Below are positions 32,083 through 44,424 of a DNA stretch of 64,000 nucleotides, one piece after another. Source of the DNA: Colias croceus (taxonomy: Eukaryota > Arthropoda > Insecta > Lepidoptera > Pieridae); NCBI RefSeq assembly GCF_905220415.1, contig NC_059558.1, positions 322,501 through 386,500 of the forward strand. The letters run 5' to 3'. Every line of letters starts with the position of its first letter. The stretch's first letter is position 1. Under the pieces are notes generated by a model. The model saw only the letters and a program-made list of their open reading frames with translations, was not told the origin of the DNA and searched no databases. Made by a program: the position numbers and the translations under genes.

Positions 32083-32109
32083 CAAATGCAACCACTATAA
32101 TGGCCACTA

Positions 32110-32149
32110 CATCCACTCACGCGCTTACACACTCATTCACACATACATT

Positions 32150-32180
<31 letters not shown>

Positions 32181-32245
32181 TCATACATACACACAAGCTC
32201 ACACATGCATGCAAACACGCACACTCATTCAAACACGCACGCACA
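32110..32245 (+). repeat. (CA)n-rich microsatellite in the LINE 3' UTR
   Basis: A CACACA tract with CACTCA and CATACA variants covers about 135 bp. It lies between the ORF2 stop and the polyadenylation-like AATAAATG near 32471. Confidence 0.8.
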
Positions 32246-32517
32246 ACATATGAGTATATCTACTAAACTTGAGTTAAAATGTATAATTTAAATTTTATTT
32301 TGTATAATTTTGTATAAAAAATAGCTAAATTACCTAAATCATTATTTAAGTTTATATTATGCTATAGTTTTGTTATTATTGTGTCATTAAGGAAGGTGGA
32401 CCCCAAAATACAGGCTGTCCTAGTTTGGGGTCCAAATGTTACATGTTTGTACCTAACCCACAAATTGATCAATAAATGATTTTTATTTTTTTTTTTTTTT
32501 TTTTTATTAAGTCTATG

Positions 32518-33819
32518 AAACACATCATCAATAAGGTGAGTGTGACGCGACTTTTAGTCGCTACAATCTGCGACTGGTCGCACAGTAATAGCGCCCCTTC
32601 ACAAATGATTGACGACGTTAGACGATACGATACGTGTTGAGCTGTTGTCGATGTGAGAACATAATTGATTAATTTAGCTGTTCAATTGAGACATTTAAAG
32701 GTAAAAATAACTGTATTTTGTTAGAGGAATATAATATCAATTGTTATGGATAATTGGTCGTATTGTATCTTTGTCTTTCATTTTTCTTTTGTATGGTTGA
32801 CTATATTTGTGACAGATTTATATTTTTGTATGAATATTTATTACTATTATCTATACAGGGATTTTTCATTCTCTATCGCTTACGATATACCTATTAATGT
32901 CACTCTTTTACCTAAAAACTATTAATATACAACATTATTTTTTAATTAATAGTACGTAGATTAACGTGTACAAATACACAAACTCATCAACTTTATTAAA
33001 TCACTACATAAACTAAATGTCCCCAGTTATTTGCTTTATTTGGGACAAGATAGCACTTTATATGCTAATATTATTTATTCATATTTAATTTAGATTCAAG
33101 GACAAAAAAGCTTTAGAGTCGCCATATTGTAGGATATTTTTGGCGAGCTTTCTCTTTTCAACAATAAATTCAATCAATCTATGTCCTTTTCACAAACGTT
33201 TGTGAATGAATCTCGATTTTACCAACAAATGGTCGGTATAAAAAACCTTTTAACCTAACATATCTTATGTAGGTTAAGTCGTGGTATCTTTGATGTGTGT
33301 TATATTATACCACAGAATACATAATAGTAGCTAAACGCTACAGAACGGACACTCTCCGCCTCCCGCCAAAATTAAACACTTACCTCACCCCGCACGATCA
33401 GACATGTTATGGTACCCATTTCCCCGCAAGGACGATACCAACGACGTCTTTAGACGAAACGCAACGAAGATTGACAACATTAATCAAATTGACTTAAAGC
33501 AATTTTATTATTTTGGATTTGTGATTATCGTTTTTCATAGAAAATGGTTAGATATTGTGCTGTTTACGGATGTATTTCATCAGAAAAACGCGAATTTTTT
33601 TTACGCTAGTCACAAATGTGCCAACCATAAAGAGTTTACACACACATTTGCAGTCTCTACAGTGTGACTGTCAAAACTATAATTTTGTATGGAGTGTCCG
33701 GGGTGTGATTATACATTACTTGTTATGTATGTATAACAAAAAGGTATCATGTTATATAGAGATAAAAGCCTATTTTCTTTAATCTTAAGTATAAAATTCT
33801 GTTTGAAGCTTAAATAAAA
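32518..33819. other. Non-coding stretch with a short THAP-like open segment
   Basis: No complete gene was found. At 33544-33609 a short frame reads MVRYCAVYGC then 11 residues to a stop; see findings. A more GC-rich segment at 32530-32710 ends AAAGGTAAAAAT, a possible but weak splice donor. Confidence 0.35.
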
Positions 33820-33985
33820 ACGACGTGTGGCACTCGGGGACTGCCGCGGTAAAGCTATTGCATGCTATGCCTTCAAGCCACACCTCCGCCCGTCGGAGTG
33901 GGGAGCGTGAGGTTTTTTCGTTACGGAATTTCTGGATTCGGTCCCCGCGCTCAAGGCCCGCGATAGAAGCTATGCAATAGCTTAA
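33820..33985 (+). repeat. GC-rich interspersed repeat with AAGCTATTGCAT ends, copy 2
   Basis: It is the inverse of 11602-11765: ACGTGTGGCACTCGGGGACT, TAAAGCTATTGCATGCTATG and GAAGCTATGCAATAGCTTAA. The two copies are nearly identical through the GGGGAGCGTGAGG core. The stretch GGTATCA...AAAGCCTATTTTCTTTAAT on either side (about 33750-33800 and 34018-34090) looks like a flanking duplication. Confidence 0.7.
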
Positions 33986-33989
33986 AAGG

Positions 33990-34939
33990 TATCATTTGTA
34001 TACGTAGTATATTATTATTAGTCTGTGGTATCATGTTATATTATAGAGATAAAAGCCTATTTTCTTTAATCTTAAGTAAAATTCTGTTTGAAGTTTATGG
34101 AAAAATAGGTTTCTTTCGTCTACTGTCTTTTTCCACCTTTATTCTTCTAAATGTAGACTTAGTTTTCTATGTGTAATCGAACTACGTACTTCCATACATA
34201 AATAATTACTTCCTTGTAAAGGAATAACGGAATAATTTGCTAAAAAACATGACATATTATACAGTATTTAATATAAATTATGAGGTAGGTACTCTAGTGT
34301 ATTTTAACAAATCCTATTTCTCATATTCCTGAAGCAGTATTACCTGTCAAGTGTATAAAAAATTATCAAAAAACATTAACCCATATTTCCTTTTTAATAG
34401 TTACAAAACTATAACTCTACTCTCTATCTGAAGTCATAAATTTAAATCACACTCCATAGATTTTGACCACGGAAACTGTCACCCGAAATTCCCAAAGAGG
34501 CTTCACCGGAAGCGCCGCCATTGTACTGCGACGGATATTGGCGCGAACCATTTGAGGTTAAGAGGATAATTCTACAGACAATTTATTGTGATTGATTTTC
34601 AATTTCTTTGTATTCGTGTTTTAAATTTCAATAAAATGATTTTATAAGGTGAGATAAAAGTAGTTGTAGGTACGTTGTTTTCATTCAGATGATAATTTGG
34701 CTGTATATAAGAAACTACATGATCTATGTACAGATAAACGTCTACAAGTATTTCTTTAATCTTATGTTGTAAATTATACTAGAAGAGTGGAACCTTAAAG
34801 TTATTAACGTACCTTCTGAATTACATACTACACCAACGGGGCTATGATTGAATTTACAAAACTTCCTTCAATTTACACACTAAATACATACAAAGAAACT
34901 GCGTATATCACGCAAAAGAAGTCGCGTTTTAAACTAGCT
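33990..34939. other. AT-rich stretch with one GC-richer island
   Basis: 34480-34560 contains GGAAGCGCCGCCATTGTAC and GGATATTGGCGCGAACC in otherwise AT-rich DNA. It could be a promoter or first exon remnant, but no frame supports it. Confidence 0.35.
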
Positions 34940-35448
34940 ATTATAGTAGAGCCATTTTAATAGGCAACATTTGACAGTTCAACAAAATTCAACAACGTAA
35001 CCTAGTAACGACGACATAGAATAACATTATATTTCGTTTTGTTAGAACTGCACATTTGCTTAACTTTTTTCAATTATGATTACATATTTATAATAATAAT
35101 GACCGATACAAGTAATTATAAGATTTCACTTTACTGATAAACCATACTAAACATAATAAACAATTTCTGAATTGAAGAACTGACGTCGCTACAATTTTGT
35201 GTCAATAAAACTTTTTTCTTTTTTAATACCAGAGACGTTACTCTGAACATTGAAATCTGACATCTAGAATCGAATGCATTGATTACTTGTGAATAAAAAT
35301 CATCATAAATTAATAAATTCGATTTACAAATGTTTCAAATCCGTATCGATTAATTCACTTTAATCGATGTTTTTAAGCAGGTTACCTCTCTTCGAAGATA
35401 AAATTGATAGACGTCAAATGTTGCCTATTAAATTGGCTCGACTATAAT
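34940..35448. mobile_element. MITE-like element with 35-bp inverted ends
   Basis: 34940-34974 (ATTATAGTAGAGCCATTTTA, then ATAGGCAACATTTGAC) is repeated inverted at 35413-35448 with two visible differences. The 440-bp interior has no open frame. Target duplication not clear. Class unknown. Confidence 0.7.
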
Positions 35449-36870
35449 TATCTATATCTCTTTGTAAGCTTGAAAACAGACAATTTCTTTCGCGAAAATT
35501 CGACGAACTTCGAGCAAAAAGATTTGCACCAGAGTAATGTTCGTTTGTAACATAAATAATAATAAGGTCCAAAGTCCAAGTAATCTATGGGCTGATAACG
35601 AGATGAGGCGGGCTTTGGAAGTTTCCGAAGAACATGTATTCACTTGAGCGTGTGTACAGGGACGAATTTATATGAATAGAGGCCCCAAGGAGTCCTTGAA
35701 TGTTTTTATATTTATCTGCACGTAAAATATGTATACAGACATCATCATTATCCTATTTTGTTCACGCTACACTAAATCAAGCCTCCAAATTGCAATTATT
35801 AATAAATTTACACTACAAGAATTATTAAATATAATCTCTCTCAATACTAATACAATTCTATGATAATACTTTAACTAAACTTATAAAGAAAATTGGATCT
35901 AAGCTGCGTTACGGGCTAAGATCATGTCTCTTGTTACAAAGAGGCATCTCTGCGAGATTACAGTTACTGTTCGTAACAAACAAAACTAGAAGTTAAACAC
36001 TTTTTAACGGATTGAAACGCGTTTTATTCATTATAATTATACTATTAACCCGACATTTCGAACACTACTATCGTACACATAAATAAATAAATATCTCAAG
36101 ACAATTTTCACACACACGGCACGACCAGATCCCATACTAAGCTTTCGCTTGTGTTATGGAAACCAGATGGCTGATAAACATACATACCTATATAATTTTA
36201 AATAAATACCTATATAGATAATTAACACCCAGAGCAAACATCTATCATATTAATTAAACTTAAATATCTATTTTTCGCTGAAGCTACTAAAATAACAAAG
36301 ATTATGCCAATAATAATTATTATTCCCATATTTCATATTAAACGTAACATAAACATTGAACAAAATTGGATTATAGTAAGCGCGTGTGAGAGTTTACTTT
36401 TACTAAAATAATAAAGGTTCAGTTTATTACAGATTCACGTGTTTTATGAATACTTATATCAAATTAATATGTGTTTATACTATAACGTATAAACGTAGGT
36501 ACATTTGGATTAAATTCAGTTTTGTTTTAGATTAAGTTTAGTTTAGTGTGTTATGCGTAGTGGTTTTCCTTTTTGTTGATTCAAAAATTTTCATTCAGTC
36601 AAAAAACTCTTTATTCATTTAATAATAATACAAATAAAATTGAATGAAACAATTTATATTATAATACAATTTATATTATTATAATAGAATGATTCGAAAA
36701 TGTTCCTCGCACTGGCATGTGTTGCAGAGGAAGTTTCGGCATCGCTAGCTTTCAGTGACCGTTAAGAGTATATGATATGTTTAAAAGGTATTTAAACCGT
36801 ACATTAAAAGAGAATATAAGTATTTAAAACATAATATTATATCATAACTAAACAAGATTATTATTGTCTA
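35449..36870. other. AT-rich stretch without recognisable features
   Basis: No gene or named repeat could be supported; 36600-36690 has duplicated AATTTATATTATAATAC-type text. Confidence 0.4.
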
Positions 36871-37070
36871 CTAGCTTACCGCCCGCGAGTTCGCCCGCTT
36901 TGTCTAAAACCTAATAAATTACCTATAGAGATAGTATACTAAAACCTTCCTCTTGAATCACTCTATCTATTAAAAAAACCACATCAAAATCCGCTGCGTA
37001 GTTTTAAAGATTTAAGCATACGTAGGGACAGAGGGACAGAGAAAGCGACTTTGTTTTATACTATGTAGTG
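36871..37070 (-). mobile_element. Helitron-like element, third subfamily
   Basis: Plus-strand landmarks: CTAGCTTACCGCCCGCGAG, TCTAAAACCTAATAAATTAC, ATCCGCTGCGTAGTTTTAAAG and GCGACTTTGTTTTATACTA. It closely matches 19530-19722 and 40771-40975. Confidence 0.7.
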
Positions 37071-37550
37071 ATAATTATATGTCTATAATTAGTGTTAACA
37101 TTTGTTGACTATCCTCTGTAAATAAATACAATAAATATTACACTACAGTAGCTACGGTTAGCTACGGTTAGTAGCTTACGGTTTCACTCACCTATAAAGC
37201 TTTTTTATTGGAAGCTTTATCGTAATATATCACGATAGGAATTAAGAACTTCAATTAAAAACTTAAAAAATGTTGGCTAAAAGTTTTTATTTATCTTTAC
37301 TTTGTCTTAAAAGAAAAACACCTTTGTTAATAACATATCAGAATAATCTACAATTAAAACTAGGGGCCCCTGTATGGGGCTTCATTTCTTACGTAATCAA
37401 GTTTATTTGTGCTGGTGGACCTGTAATGAACTTTTTTCTAACAACCTTATTAACTTTCTTTTCCCTTTGAATATACCTGTAGCTTGAGATCTCTTAAATA
37501 AGTTTTCTGTATGTGACACATAGCTTCTGTGCTACGGAGAATACATTATT
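37071..37550. other. AT-rich stretch without recognisable features
   Basis: A duplicated TAGCTACGGT occurs at about 37149-37175. Nothing else was found. Confidence 0.4.
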
Positions 37551-37727
37551 TAGGGCTGATTTTTCAATCCTTGGTTAAAACTTATTCATCGAATAACGTA
37601 AACTACCATTTCAAAAATGTATTCTAATTGTCCGTATATGACACATTACAGGTGACATTTTAAAATGTTCGTGTAATACTTTATTGGCCGGATAAATTTT
37701 AACCAAGGATTGAAAAATCGGCCCTTA
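37551..37727. mobile_element. MITE with about 40-bp inverted ends, copy 2
   Basis: It opens TAGGGCTGATTTTTCAATCC and closes with the near complement ending CGGCCCTTA, and is 177 bp long. Its middle shares ATTTCAAAAATGTATTCTAA with the copies at 16843 (inverted) and 52291. Confidence 0.75.
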
Positions 37728-39660
37728 AAAAAGTAGTTATGGAGTAGAATATATTTTACGATATATTTTTTGACTTATGTTCCAAATGCTCTCTCTTTAC
37801 TCAAATTGCTTCGTATATAAAATATAAACTTTTTATGCTATGAAAACAATGTCTTTTTAAGACTATGTATTTAGATAAAAATTTTCAACATTAACACTCT
37901 ATGCTTTACGATGATCATAAAGTACCTTTTACTACCACAGGGCTTTTGGCTTTACACGACATGTCATTTGGCTTTTATTATTAAAAATATATGTATATGT
38001 ACAAAAATGTGTGACATATTATCACGAGTTTAATCAAGGCAAACAACAATGCATCTCTCCATTGTTTGGAAGCTAGTAACAACGCATAAAAGCTCTATAA
38101 ATTATTTTAATATTCGTAACGTTCTTGTGTGTATATAAAAATTAATACAAATACTAATAATGTTAGCTATTTTTTTAGAAACTTGTTTATTTCGCTTTAG
38201 GTCCAAAACTATTAAACCGATAAATAAACCTTTCTAAATCTGTGGAGGTATTGGACAAAACCGGGTTTAACAGCCAGTCATACACTAATAAAATAAGAAG
38301 ACATTTTTTGTTTATTCATTCTAAAACAGTGCAAATTCCAATTTTTGTTTAAAAATTAGTATAATACATTTTTAATTACGATTTTAAATGAGAAGAAACA
38401 GAAATCATAAAATCCACTCAAACCGATATCCATAACTCTTAATTTCCATTACGTTTAAAAAACGATAAATCGCGCGCCAATCGAAAGAGCCGCCATTTTG
38501 CATTTCAATGGAGCCATGTTGAAAAATATTTCCCGCGCTTGCATTGAAAAGGTGCGTTCAGAAATTTCTCGATATTTCCTCTGGGAACCATTGACATGAG
38601 TGTTTATGTTTATGAAATGTTTAAAACATGTTTTGAGGTTAGTTTTCATGTGCAAGGTTTTTGGAATTATTCATTAGTGAGATGAGTATGCTTTTGTGAA
38701 AATGAATTCGCTGTTATGTTTATTAATCGTGCATTTTACGATATTTTGAAAGGGAAAAGTACATGGTAATATTGAAAAAGAACTTATCTAAATAATGGGT
38801 AGGTAACTCTACAAATTAAAACTTAATGTAAAATAGTGTTTATGTATAAAATAGGTATTCATTTTAATTTGAAACTTAGCGATATCAATAATTAATGAAA
38901 AGGTAAGTGCAAAGATAAAATGACTACGTGGCCAACTTCAGATTACCTGTGCACAAAAATATTAGCACGTTTTTGTTGGCAAATTCCGCTCTCGTATGAC
39001 TCAATATTTTTCAAGAACAACTAACTACAATTTATACAACTACCAAATAACATGAATTTTACAATTACAGCAATCTCGAACCAAACAACGAAAAACTTTC
39101 AAACAAAAAGTTCAAATAAAGACCCCTTTAGCATTAACTAGAGACAGTTTTTGTAAACATCTTGTATAAACAGAAGATAAGCTGAAAGTAGTGCAGTTGG
39201 CTTCTTCCCAAGTCTAATGCACTTTATGAGTGAACAGCTCCTTAATTTGAACATAACTCAACGTCTTTGTTTCAAGGATATAGCTTCGTTTCAGAATTTA
39301 GACAATGTTTTTTTAAAATTTCTGTTGGATAAATTTTCTTTTTATAAAAAGTAATATAATACTACTACTACTAACTAGGTACTGAGGAACAGTATTTAAT
39401 GCTGTCGCCATATTTCATCCAGTCGCGGGCAGAAAGAATCATCGAGATAAATTGCGTTTAACGAGTTTTTCTTCTCCTTTTTTATGTTAATTCAAAAGCT
39501 TTTGATTTTCTATCCATGAAAAATCATATGTTTAAATATTATGTAGTATTATTATACTTATACAAATGTATTGTATATATATTTGTATAAGTATATTGAT
39601 TTATCAAAAGGCTGTATCTATGCGATGTATATCACTATAAAAACTTGTCATAATATTTTT
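37728..39660. other. AT-rich stretch; GC-richer island at 38460-38590
   Basis: The island holds CGCGCGCCAATCGAAAGAGC, CGCCATTTTGCATTTCAATGG and TTCCCGCGCTTG. It may be a CG-containing regulatory or first-exon remnant; no frame of confidence runs through it. The rest is featureless. Confidence 0.35.
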
Positions 39661-39785
39661 TTCATCATCACCAGCCCATATACGTTCCCACTGCTGGGAC
39701 ACGGGCCTCCTATGAGGGTGCAGGCCATAATCCACCACGCGTGCCAAGTGCGGGTTGGCATTGGCATTGAAAAATCAATATTTTT
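39661..39785 (-). mobile_element. 3' fragment of the (GAT)n-tailed SINE
   Basis: Minus-strand text matches the 3' half of the SINE at 13983-14310: CGTGTCCCAGCAGTGGGAAC and GGGCTGGTGATGATG are recognisable. The tRNA-like head is missing, as in 5'-truncated insertions. Confidence 0.75.
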
Positions 39786-39966
39786 TTACTAGATATAAAT
39801 TATACTGTGTTTATACATAACTAAAATTAGATTCCTCAATGACATCAAATTACGAGGATTATTAATTACCGACTAATTACAAAGTTTATTTATCTTTACA
39901 AAAACGTACACTATTTGTAAAATGAATAAAAGCGATGAAACTAAAGTTTAATAACTGTTTTTAACA

Positions 39967-40145
39967 AAATCTATACTAAAGAGGCAAGATTTGTATGTAT
40001 GTATGTATGGTTTTCACGCATAAACTAGGTACTGGACCGATTTTTATGAAATTTGACACAGACAATCTTTAGACCCTGAGAAAGAATATAGGCTACCTTT
40101 TCTTGCGAAATATGTACCACGGGCGAAGCCGGGGCGGACCGCTAG
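39967..40145 (+). mobile_element. Helitron-like element, fourth subfamily
   Basis: It starts near TCTATACTAAAGAGGCAAG, carries a (GTAT)n run and ends ACCACGGGCGAAGCCGGGGC-GGACCG-CTAG, as at 8857-9026. Confidence 0.75.
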
Positions 40146-40770
40146 TACATATTTAAATAACGTGCTTATTTCAGCTATACAAACAAAGCATTATCGAGCT
40201 GAACATATTATCATGAATATTAATTGACGGAAATGTACAAAGCTTTTTCGTTGTATTCATTTTTCAGTCTTATTTTGCTGTTTAATAATAGTTATATTTA
40301 TTTTATTTTTATTTTATTTGCAACACAAACACATATAACAATAATATAGGTACGATACTTATTTAACTAAATACCTCAATTACTAATTATTGTTATTGCA
40401 ATAACCTGTGTTGACTACTAGACTAAAAATTACAATCGCTTACACATAAACAAAGAGTTATCAATATACTAATTAATAGATAATAGGTAATTTAAAAAGG
40501 GAAATGATATAAAAACTACACGAGACAAATTTCTAATCTATTGTGAATTATGTGGGTGCTATTAAACGTTTGTGTAAACTGTAATGTGTGTGCTTAAAAC
40601 CAGACAATTTTAATTATTTTTTTATCGCCACACCAATGAACATAAAAATACATAAAACATAATAATATACAGATTTGACGTAAAGTTCAAAATAAGTTTA
40701 TCGCTTATCAGCTATTTCTTCCAGGCTAAGGTACCTAAAACTTAATGTTTGTACTATACTATATATAATA
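40146..40770. other. AT-rich stretch with a TTTTATT-rich tract
   Basis: ATTTATTTTATTTTTATTTT at about 40298-40320 may be a LINE or SINE tail in minus orientation, but no body could be identified. Confidence 0.35.
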
Positions 40771-40975
40771 TCGGATATCGCCCGCGGCTTCGCCCGCTTT
40801 GTCTAAAACCTAATAAATTATATACTTCAACCTTCCTCTTGAATAGTGATTCAAGTTATAGATAGTGATCTATTAAAAAAACCGCATCAAAATCGGTTGC
40901 GTAGTTTTAATGATTTAAGCATACAAAGGGACATAGGGACAGAGAAAGCGACTTTGTTTTATACCTTGTAGCGAT
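40771..40975 (-). mobile_element. Helitron-like element, third subfamily
   Basis: It has GCCCGCGGCTTCGCCCGC, TCTAAAACCTAATAAATTAT, ATCGGTTGCGTAGTTTTAATG and GCGACTTTGTTTTATACC. The CTAG end has mutated to GATAT. A TGATTCAAGTTATAGATAG insertion lies in the middle. Confidence 0.65.
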
Positions 40976-41334
40976 TATTAAAATAATTGATAAAGTTACA
41001 AACGTAGTTTATTCACAAACTGTAATACATCGTGAAATATCATTTTATCTCAAGCTACGGAATATTTTCCTTTATTAGCCACTTTCAAAGAAAATATATT
41101 TGATTCGTTCTGCCATCCCTCGGGAACCGTTGCTTAGAGCCGGGTTACGGGATGAATATGAAATATTTCGCAAAAACTTTCGCTAAATATCATAACTGAG
41201 AAATTCCTTACAAAAACAACAGTGAACTAATATATTACTGTAACGACAAAACTATAAAAAAATACTTAAGTAAATAAAATAAACATAAAAAATGTTTTAA
41301 AACTGTTGGAAAAGTTTGTGTAATTACCTAATCA
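40976..41334. other. AT-rich stretch without recognisable features
   Basis: No feature was supported. Confidence 0.4.
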
Positions 41335-41336
41335 CT

Positions 41337-41525
41337 AGCTTCCGGGGCTTCCCCGCGTTATAAAAAAAACCCGCATAGTTTCCCCATCCCTGTGGTATTT
41401 TCAGGTTAAGCCTATCCCATGTCATTTTTCAGGTCTCAATCTATCTGTGTAAAAATTTCATCCAAATCGTATCAGCAGTTCTGGCGTGAAGAAGAGACGA
41501 ACAGACAGACAGTTACTTTCGCATG
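41337..41525 (-). mobile_element. Diverged Helitron-like element, first subfamily
   Basis: Plus-strand CTAGCTTCCGGGGCTTCC, AACCCGCATAGTTTCCCC, GACAGACAGTTACTTTCGCAT. It is more diverged than the 12091 and 45039 copies and has lost the TAATATTAGTA end. Confidence 0.65.
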
Positions 41526-41918
41526 TCTCAAAGTTTTAAATATTTCACATTAAACTTCATACGGAGAAATAATTGTCTCATAGAAAAGATTGGCTTCGTC
41601 ACTTCATATAAGTGGAGTTCAAGAAAAAATAAAAGATCTAAATGGTTCCTTTATGTAGATGTCTTGAAGTCGTCTCTAAATATTCACAACCCCTGGGGGT
41701 TGTACGCATTGCGGTATATAACAATATCATTTTTACTGAACACCTCATATTGTTTAATGAAATATTCATGATCATGTACTGTACGATTATTGAGATAATA
41801 TTTTATTTTGGTGATTCTTACTTCCTTATCCTTACTCATATGTATGTACATGCGGAGGGTGTTTGTTTTTTTATGACAAAACCTATCACTAGCATAGCTA
41901 GTCACATATAAAATACTA

Positions 41919-42122
41919 GCTGTGCTCCGCGGTTTTACCCGCAGTGCTCCGCTCCTGTTGGTCTTAGCATGATGATATATTATAGCCTATAGCGGATAGC
42001 CTTCCTCAATGAATGGGCTACCTTACATCTAAAGAATTTTTCAAATCGGACCAGTAGTTCCTGAGGTTAGCGCGTTCAAACAAACTGACAACCTTTTCAG
42101 CTTTATAATATTTGTATCTAGA
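41919..42122 (-). mobile_element. Helitron-like element, second subfamily
   Basis: CTAGCTGTGCTCCGCGGTTT, CTCCGCTCCTGTTGGTCTTA, AATCGGACCAGTAGTTCCTG and CTTTATAATATTTGTATC are the landmarks. Both borders are close to complete. Confidence 0.75.
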
Positions 42123-43932
42123 TTAAACATCACAGATCCATAGATGACCATCCATGATTATGACGGCCCTTAACATACATAATATTATGTGCACGATTAT
42201 AACTACGAGTGTTATCGAGTCAATAAGTTCATTTAGATGCAATAACTTTACATGCTAGCAATAAGTTCATAATAAGAGCGATATATAAAAAAACACCAAT
42301 CCAACATCATATTTTGACCTTTACACATACACACACTCTATTATAAAAGCTCCCATACAATTTTAAACCATAACGTATATTAAACCGCTTGTTAAAATAA
42401 CCAAAATTCTCATGTTTATTGGCTATAAATTCCATCCTTCCGGGCGTCGTAATTTAACGAATAAATTGCTTTTTAGCAAATATGTTCGAAAAAACACGGT
42501 TATTCCATTAAATTTAACTGAATATGGATTTTCAAAGAGCTTTTTAAAAGTTAAAAATTTTGCAGTGACATTTTGATATCATAAATTTGATATTTTTGTG
42601 AGTCGACAATATTGTATAGATTTATTTAACTTTTTTACCCGACAGGGCCAGAATTTCTAATACCTTTCTATATTATGATTTGATAGACATTGCTCCTATG
42701 CAAAAGTGTTTTTGTTCTACTTTCTTGCACTTGCAACGTTCTCTATTGCGGAGATCCATTGTTATGAGTATTTCATTCAGAAATCAATAGATTTTCTGAA
42801 AAGAAAATCCTTGGATAGACTATATTTCAATTAAATATTCATATATAATCAATATAGTCCCAATAACATAACAGACATACTATCTCTCGCGAACATTTCT
42901 TTCGCGCGAATAAAATTTAAGATTTATCCGTATGGCCTTAAAATATAATAAATTGGGTCGAATATGAAATGCAATTGTTATTTGCATATTATAATTTGAT
43001 ACAATGCATCAATAATAAGTTTTCAATGGTAATATGTGCTTGTGAAATTTCAGCTTCGTCCATTTTATGGAAAATTTTAAATTCAAATGATAGGATTATG
43101 GATATTTGGTTCTTGACGATTTTTTCATTAAAGTTTCATTTTAAAATATAACTTTTTTGGAGACTTTAACTGTTACATAGAGACGGGAGAGAGAGATTTA
43201 GTATCACAACTTGCTGATAGTCACTATTCGCATTTTATCCCCCAGATAAATCCTTAACTGGCTATAAAAATATCGGAAAACATATTTTAAATTAATTGTC
43301 CGCAGAGTTATTTTTCATTCTCAAAGCATAATAAATTGCGACATAAAAAGTGGTTTCATAACGTTATTTGATATCAAGCTGCTCTTAGATTATAATACGT
43401 CTTTTTTATCTTATCCTGTATCAGATATTTTCTACATTTTGTTGGAAATCTCCTAATTTAGCATTCATAACACAAAGTTAGCTTACTGGCGATGTTAAAC
43501 TTGTATTTTGTACTTTTATTTTTGCTCCGGAAAACAGTTTTTCGTGATCATAGGTAATAATGTACACCTGAGTTTTAAAATATTAAATATCAGCAAAATG
43601 AGCCCTTTTAAATGTTAAAATAACAACTTTTTCAAGGGCACAATAGTTAATATATTTTTAATTGTTAATAATTATACTTAAGAGCTTTTCTTTATTTCCT
43701 TTTCTTACAAAATTTGTCGAAACACGCAAGAGAGAATTATTATTTATTATCTAATGGGCAGTCTTTCGTGTGTTCACTTTGATGATTCATTACGATAGGT
43801 ATTTATGTTTGTGTACGTATATGTACTATATTAACTTTTTTAATTATATTAATATTCGTAAGTTTATTAATTGTTTATTTATTCCAACACTATAATAGGT
43901 AGGTACCTACTTACGGTCTACGTTGTGCGCAT
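42123..43932. other. AT-rich stretch without recognisable features
   Basis: No gene, RNA or repeat family was recognised over 1.8 kb. Confidence 0.4.
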
Positions 43933-44095
43933 TTTGAAGTGAAACTTCTTTAGGCGCGATGTGTAAAAATTCATGGTCGCGTCATGGCAATACCGTCACT
44001 TCATGGAGTATAGCGACGATTTTTGTATCTTTGAATCTTGCCAAAGAAGTTTCACTTCAGATACGTGTGCTCGGCACACACACCTTTTTTAAATG
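43933..44095 (+). repeat. Most complete copy of the GAAGTGAAACTTCTT-ended repeat
   Basis: GAAGTGAAACTTCTT at about 43936 and AAGAAGTTTCACTTC at about 44044 form inverted ends around the GGTCGCGTCATGGCAAT core. AGATACGTGTGCTCGGCACA follows. This copy links the core (at 3.1, 10.3 and 19.1 kb) to the ends (24.9 and 25.0 kb) and defines the family. Confidence 0.7.
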
Positions 44096-44424
44096 TAAAA
44101 TGTGCACATTTTCTTTCGTTCATTAACAATTAACAAAGTGCTAACAGTTAATGACGTTAAAAGATTTAATTTTTTCATTTCACATTAACTGACGTTAGCA
44201 AAAGGTTATGGGTTTTTATAGATTTGACTTATCTGGGTAATGGAGTGGAACTCTCTTGATGTGCTTTTCAATTTGGTAGCTTTACACATGGATTTTGGGA
44301 TGAAAATTCTTTAATAAAAAACTGTAGAAATTCTTGATTATATTTATTTTATAGATAAATGGAAGTATAGGATAGATATACCAGACGAAGATAGCAGTGA
44401 CAAAAAACAAACTTAACGCTATTA
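44096..44424. other. AT-rich stretch without recognisable features
   Basis: No feature was supported. Confidence 0.4.

Larger units (their letters stand above)
27878..32517 (+). mobile_element. Jockey/CR1-like LINE with 13-bp target-site duplication, 5'-truncated in ORF1
   Basis: TATTAAGTCTATG occurs at 27878-27890 and 32505-32517 and frames the insertion. Inside are ORF1, a 404-bp spacer, the full endonuclease-reverse transcriptase ORF2, a 3' UTR with a (CA)n tract, AATAAATG and a T-rich tail before the second duplication. The ORF1 frame is open right up to the left border, so the element lost its 5' UTR and first ORF1 codons, the usual result of incomplete reverse transcription. ORF2 intact and a perfect duplication point to a young copy. 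Confidence 0.92.

Noticed and set aside
38455..38655. 66-codon minus-strand frame through a GC-richer island as a host first exon
   Set aside because: No splice donor, domain or repeat-independent support could be seen; noted only as a possible regulatory remnant.
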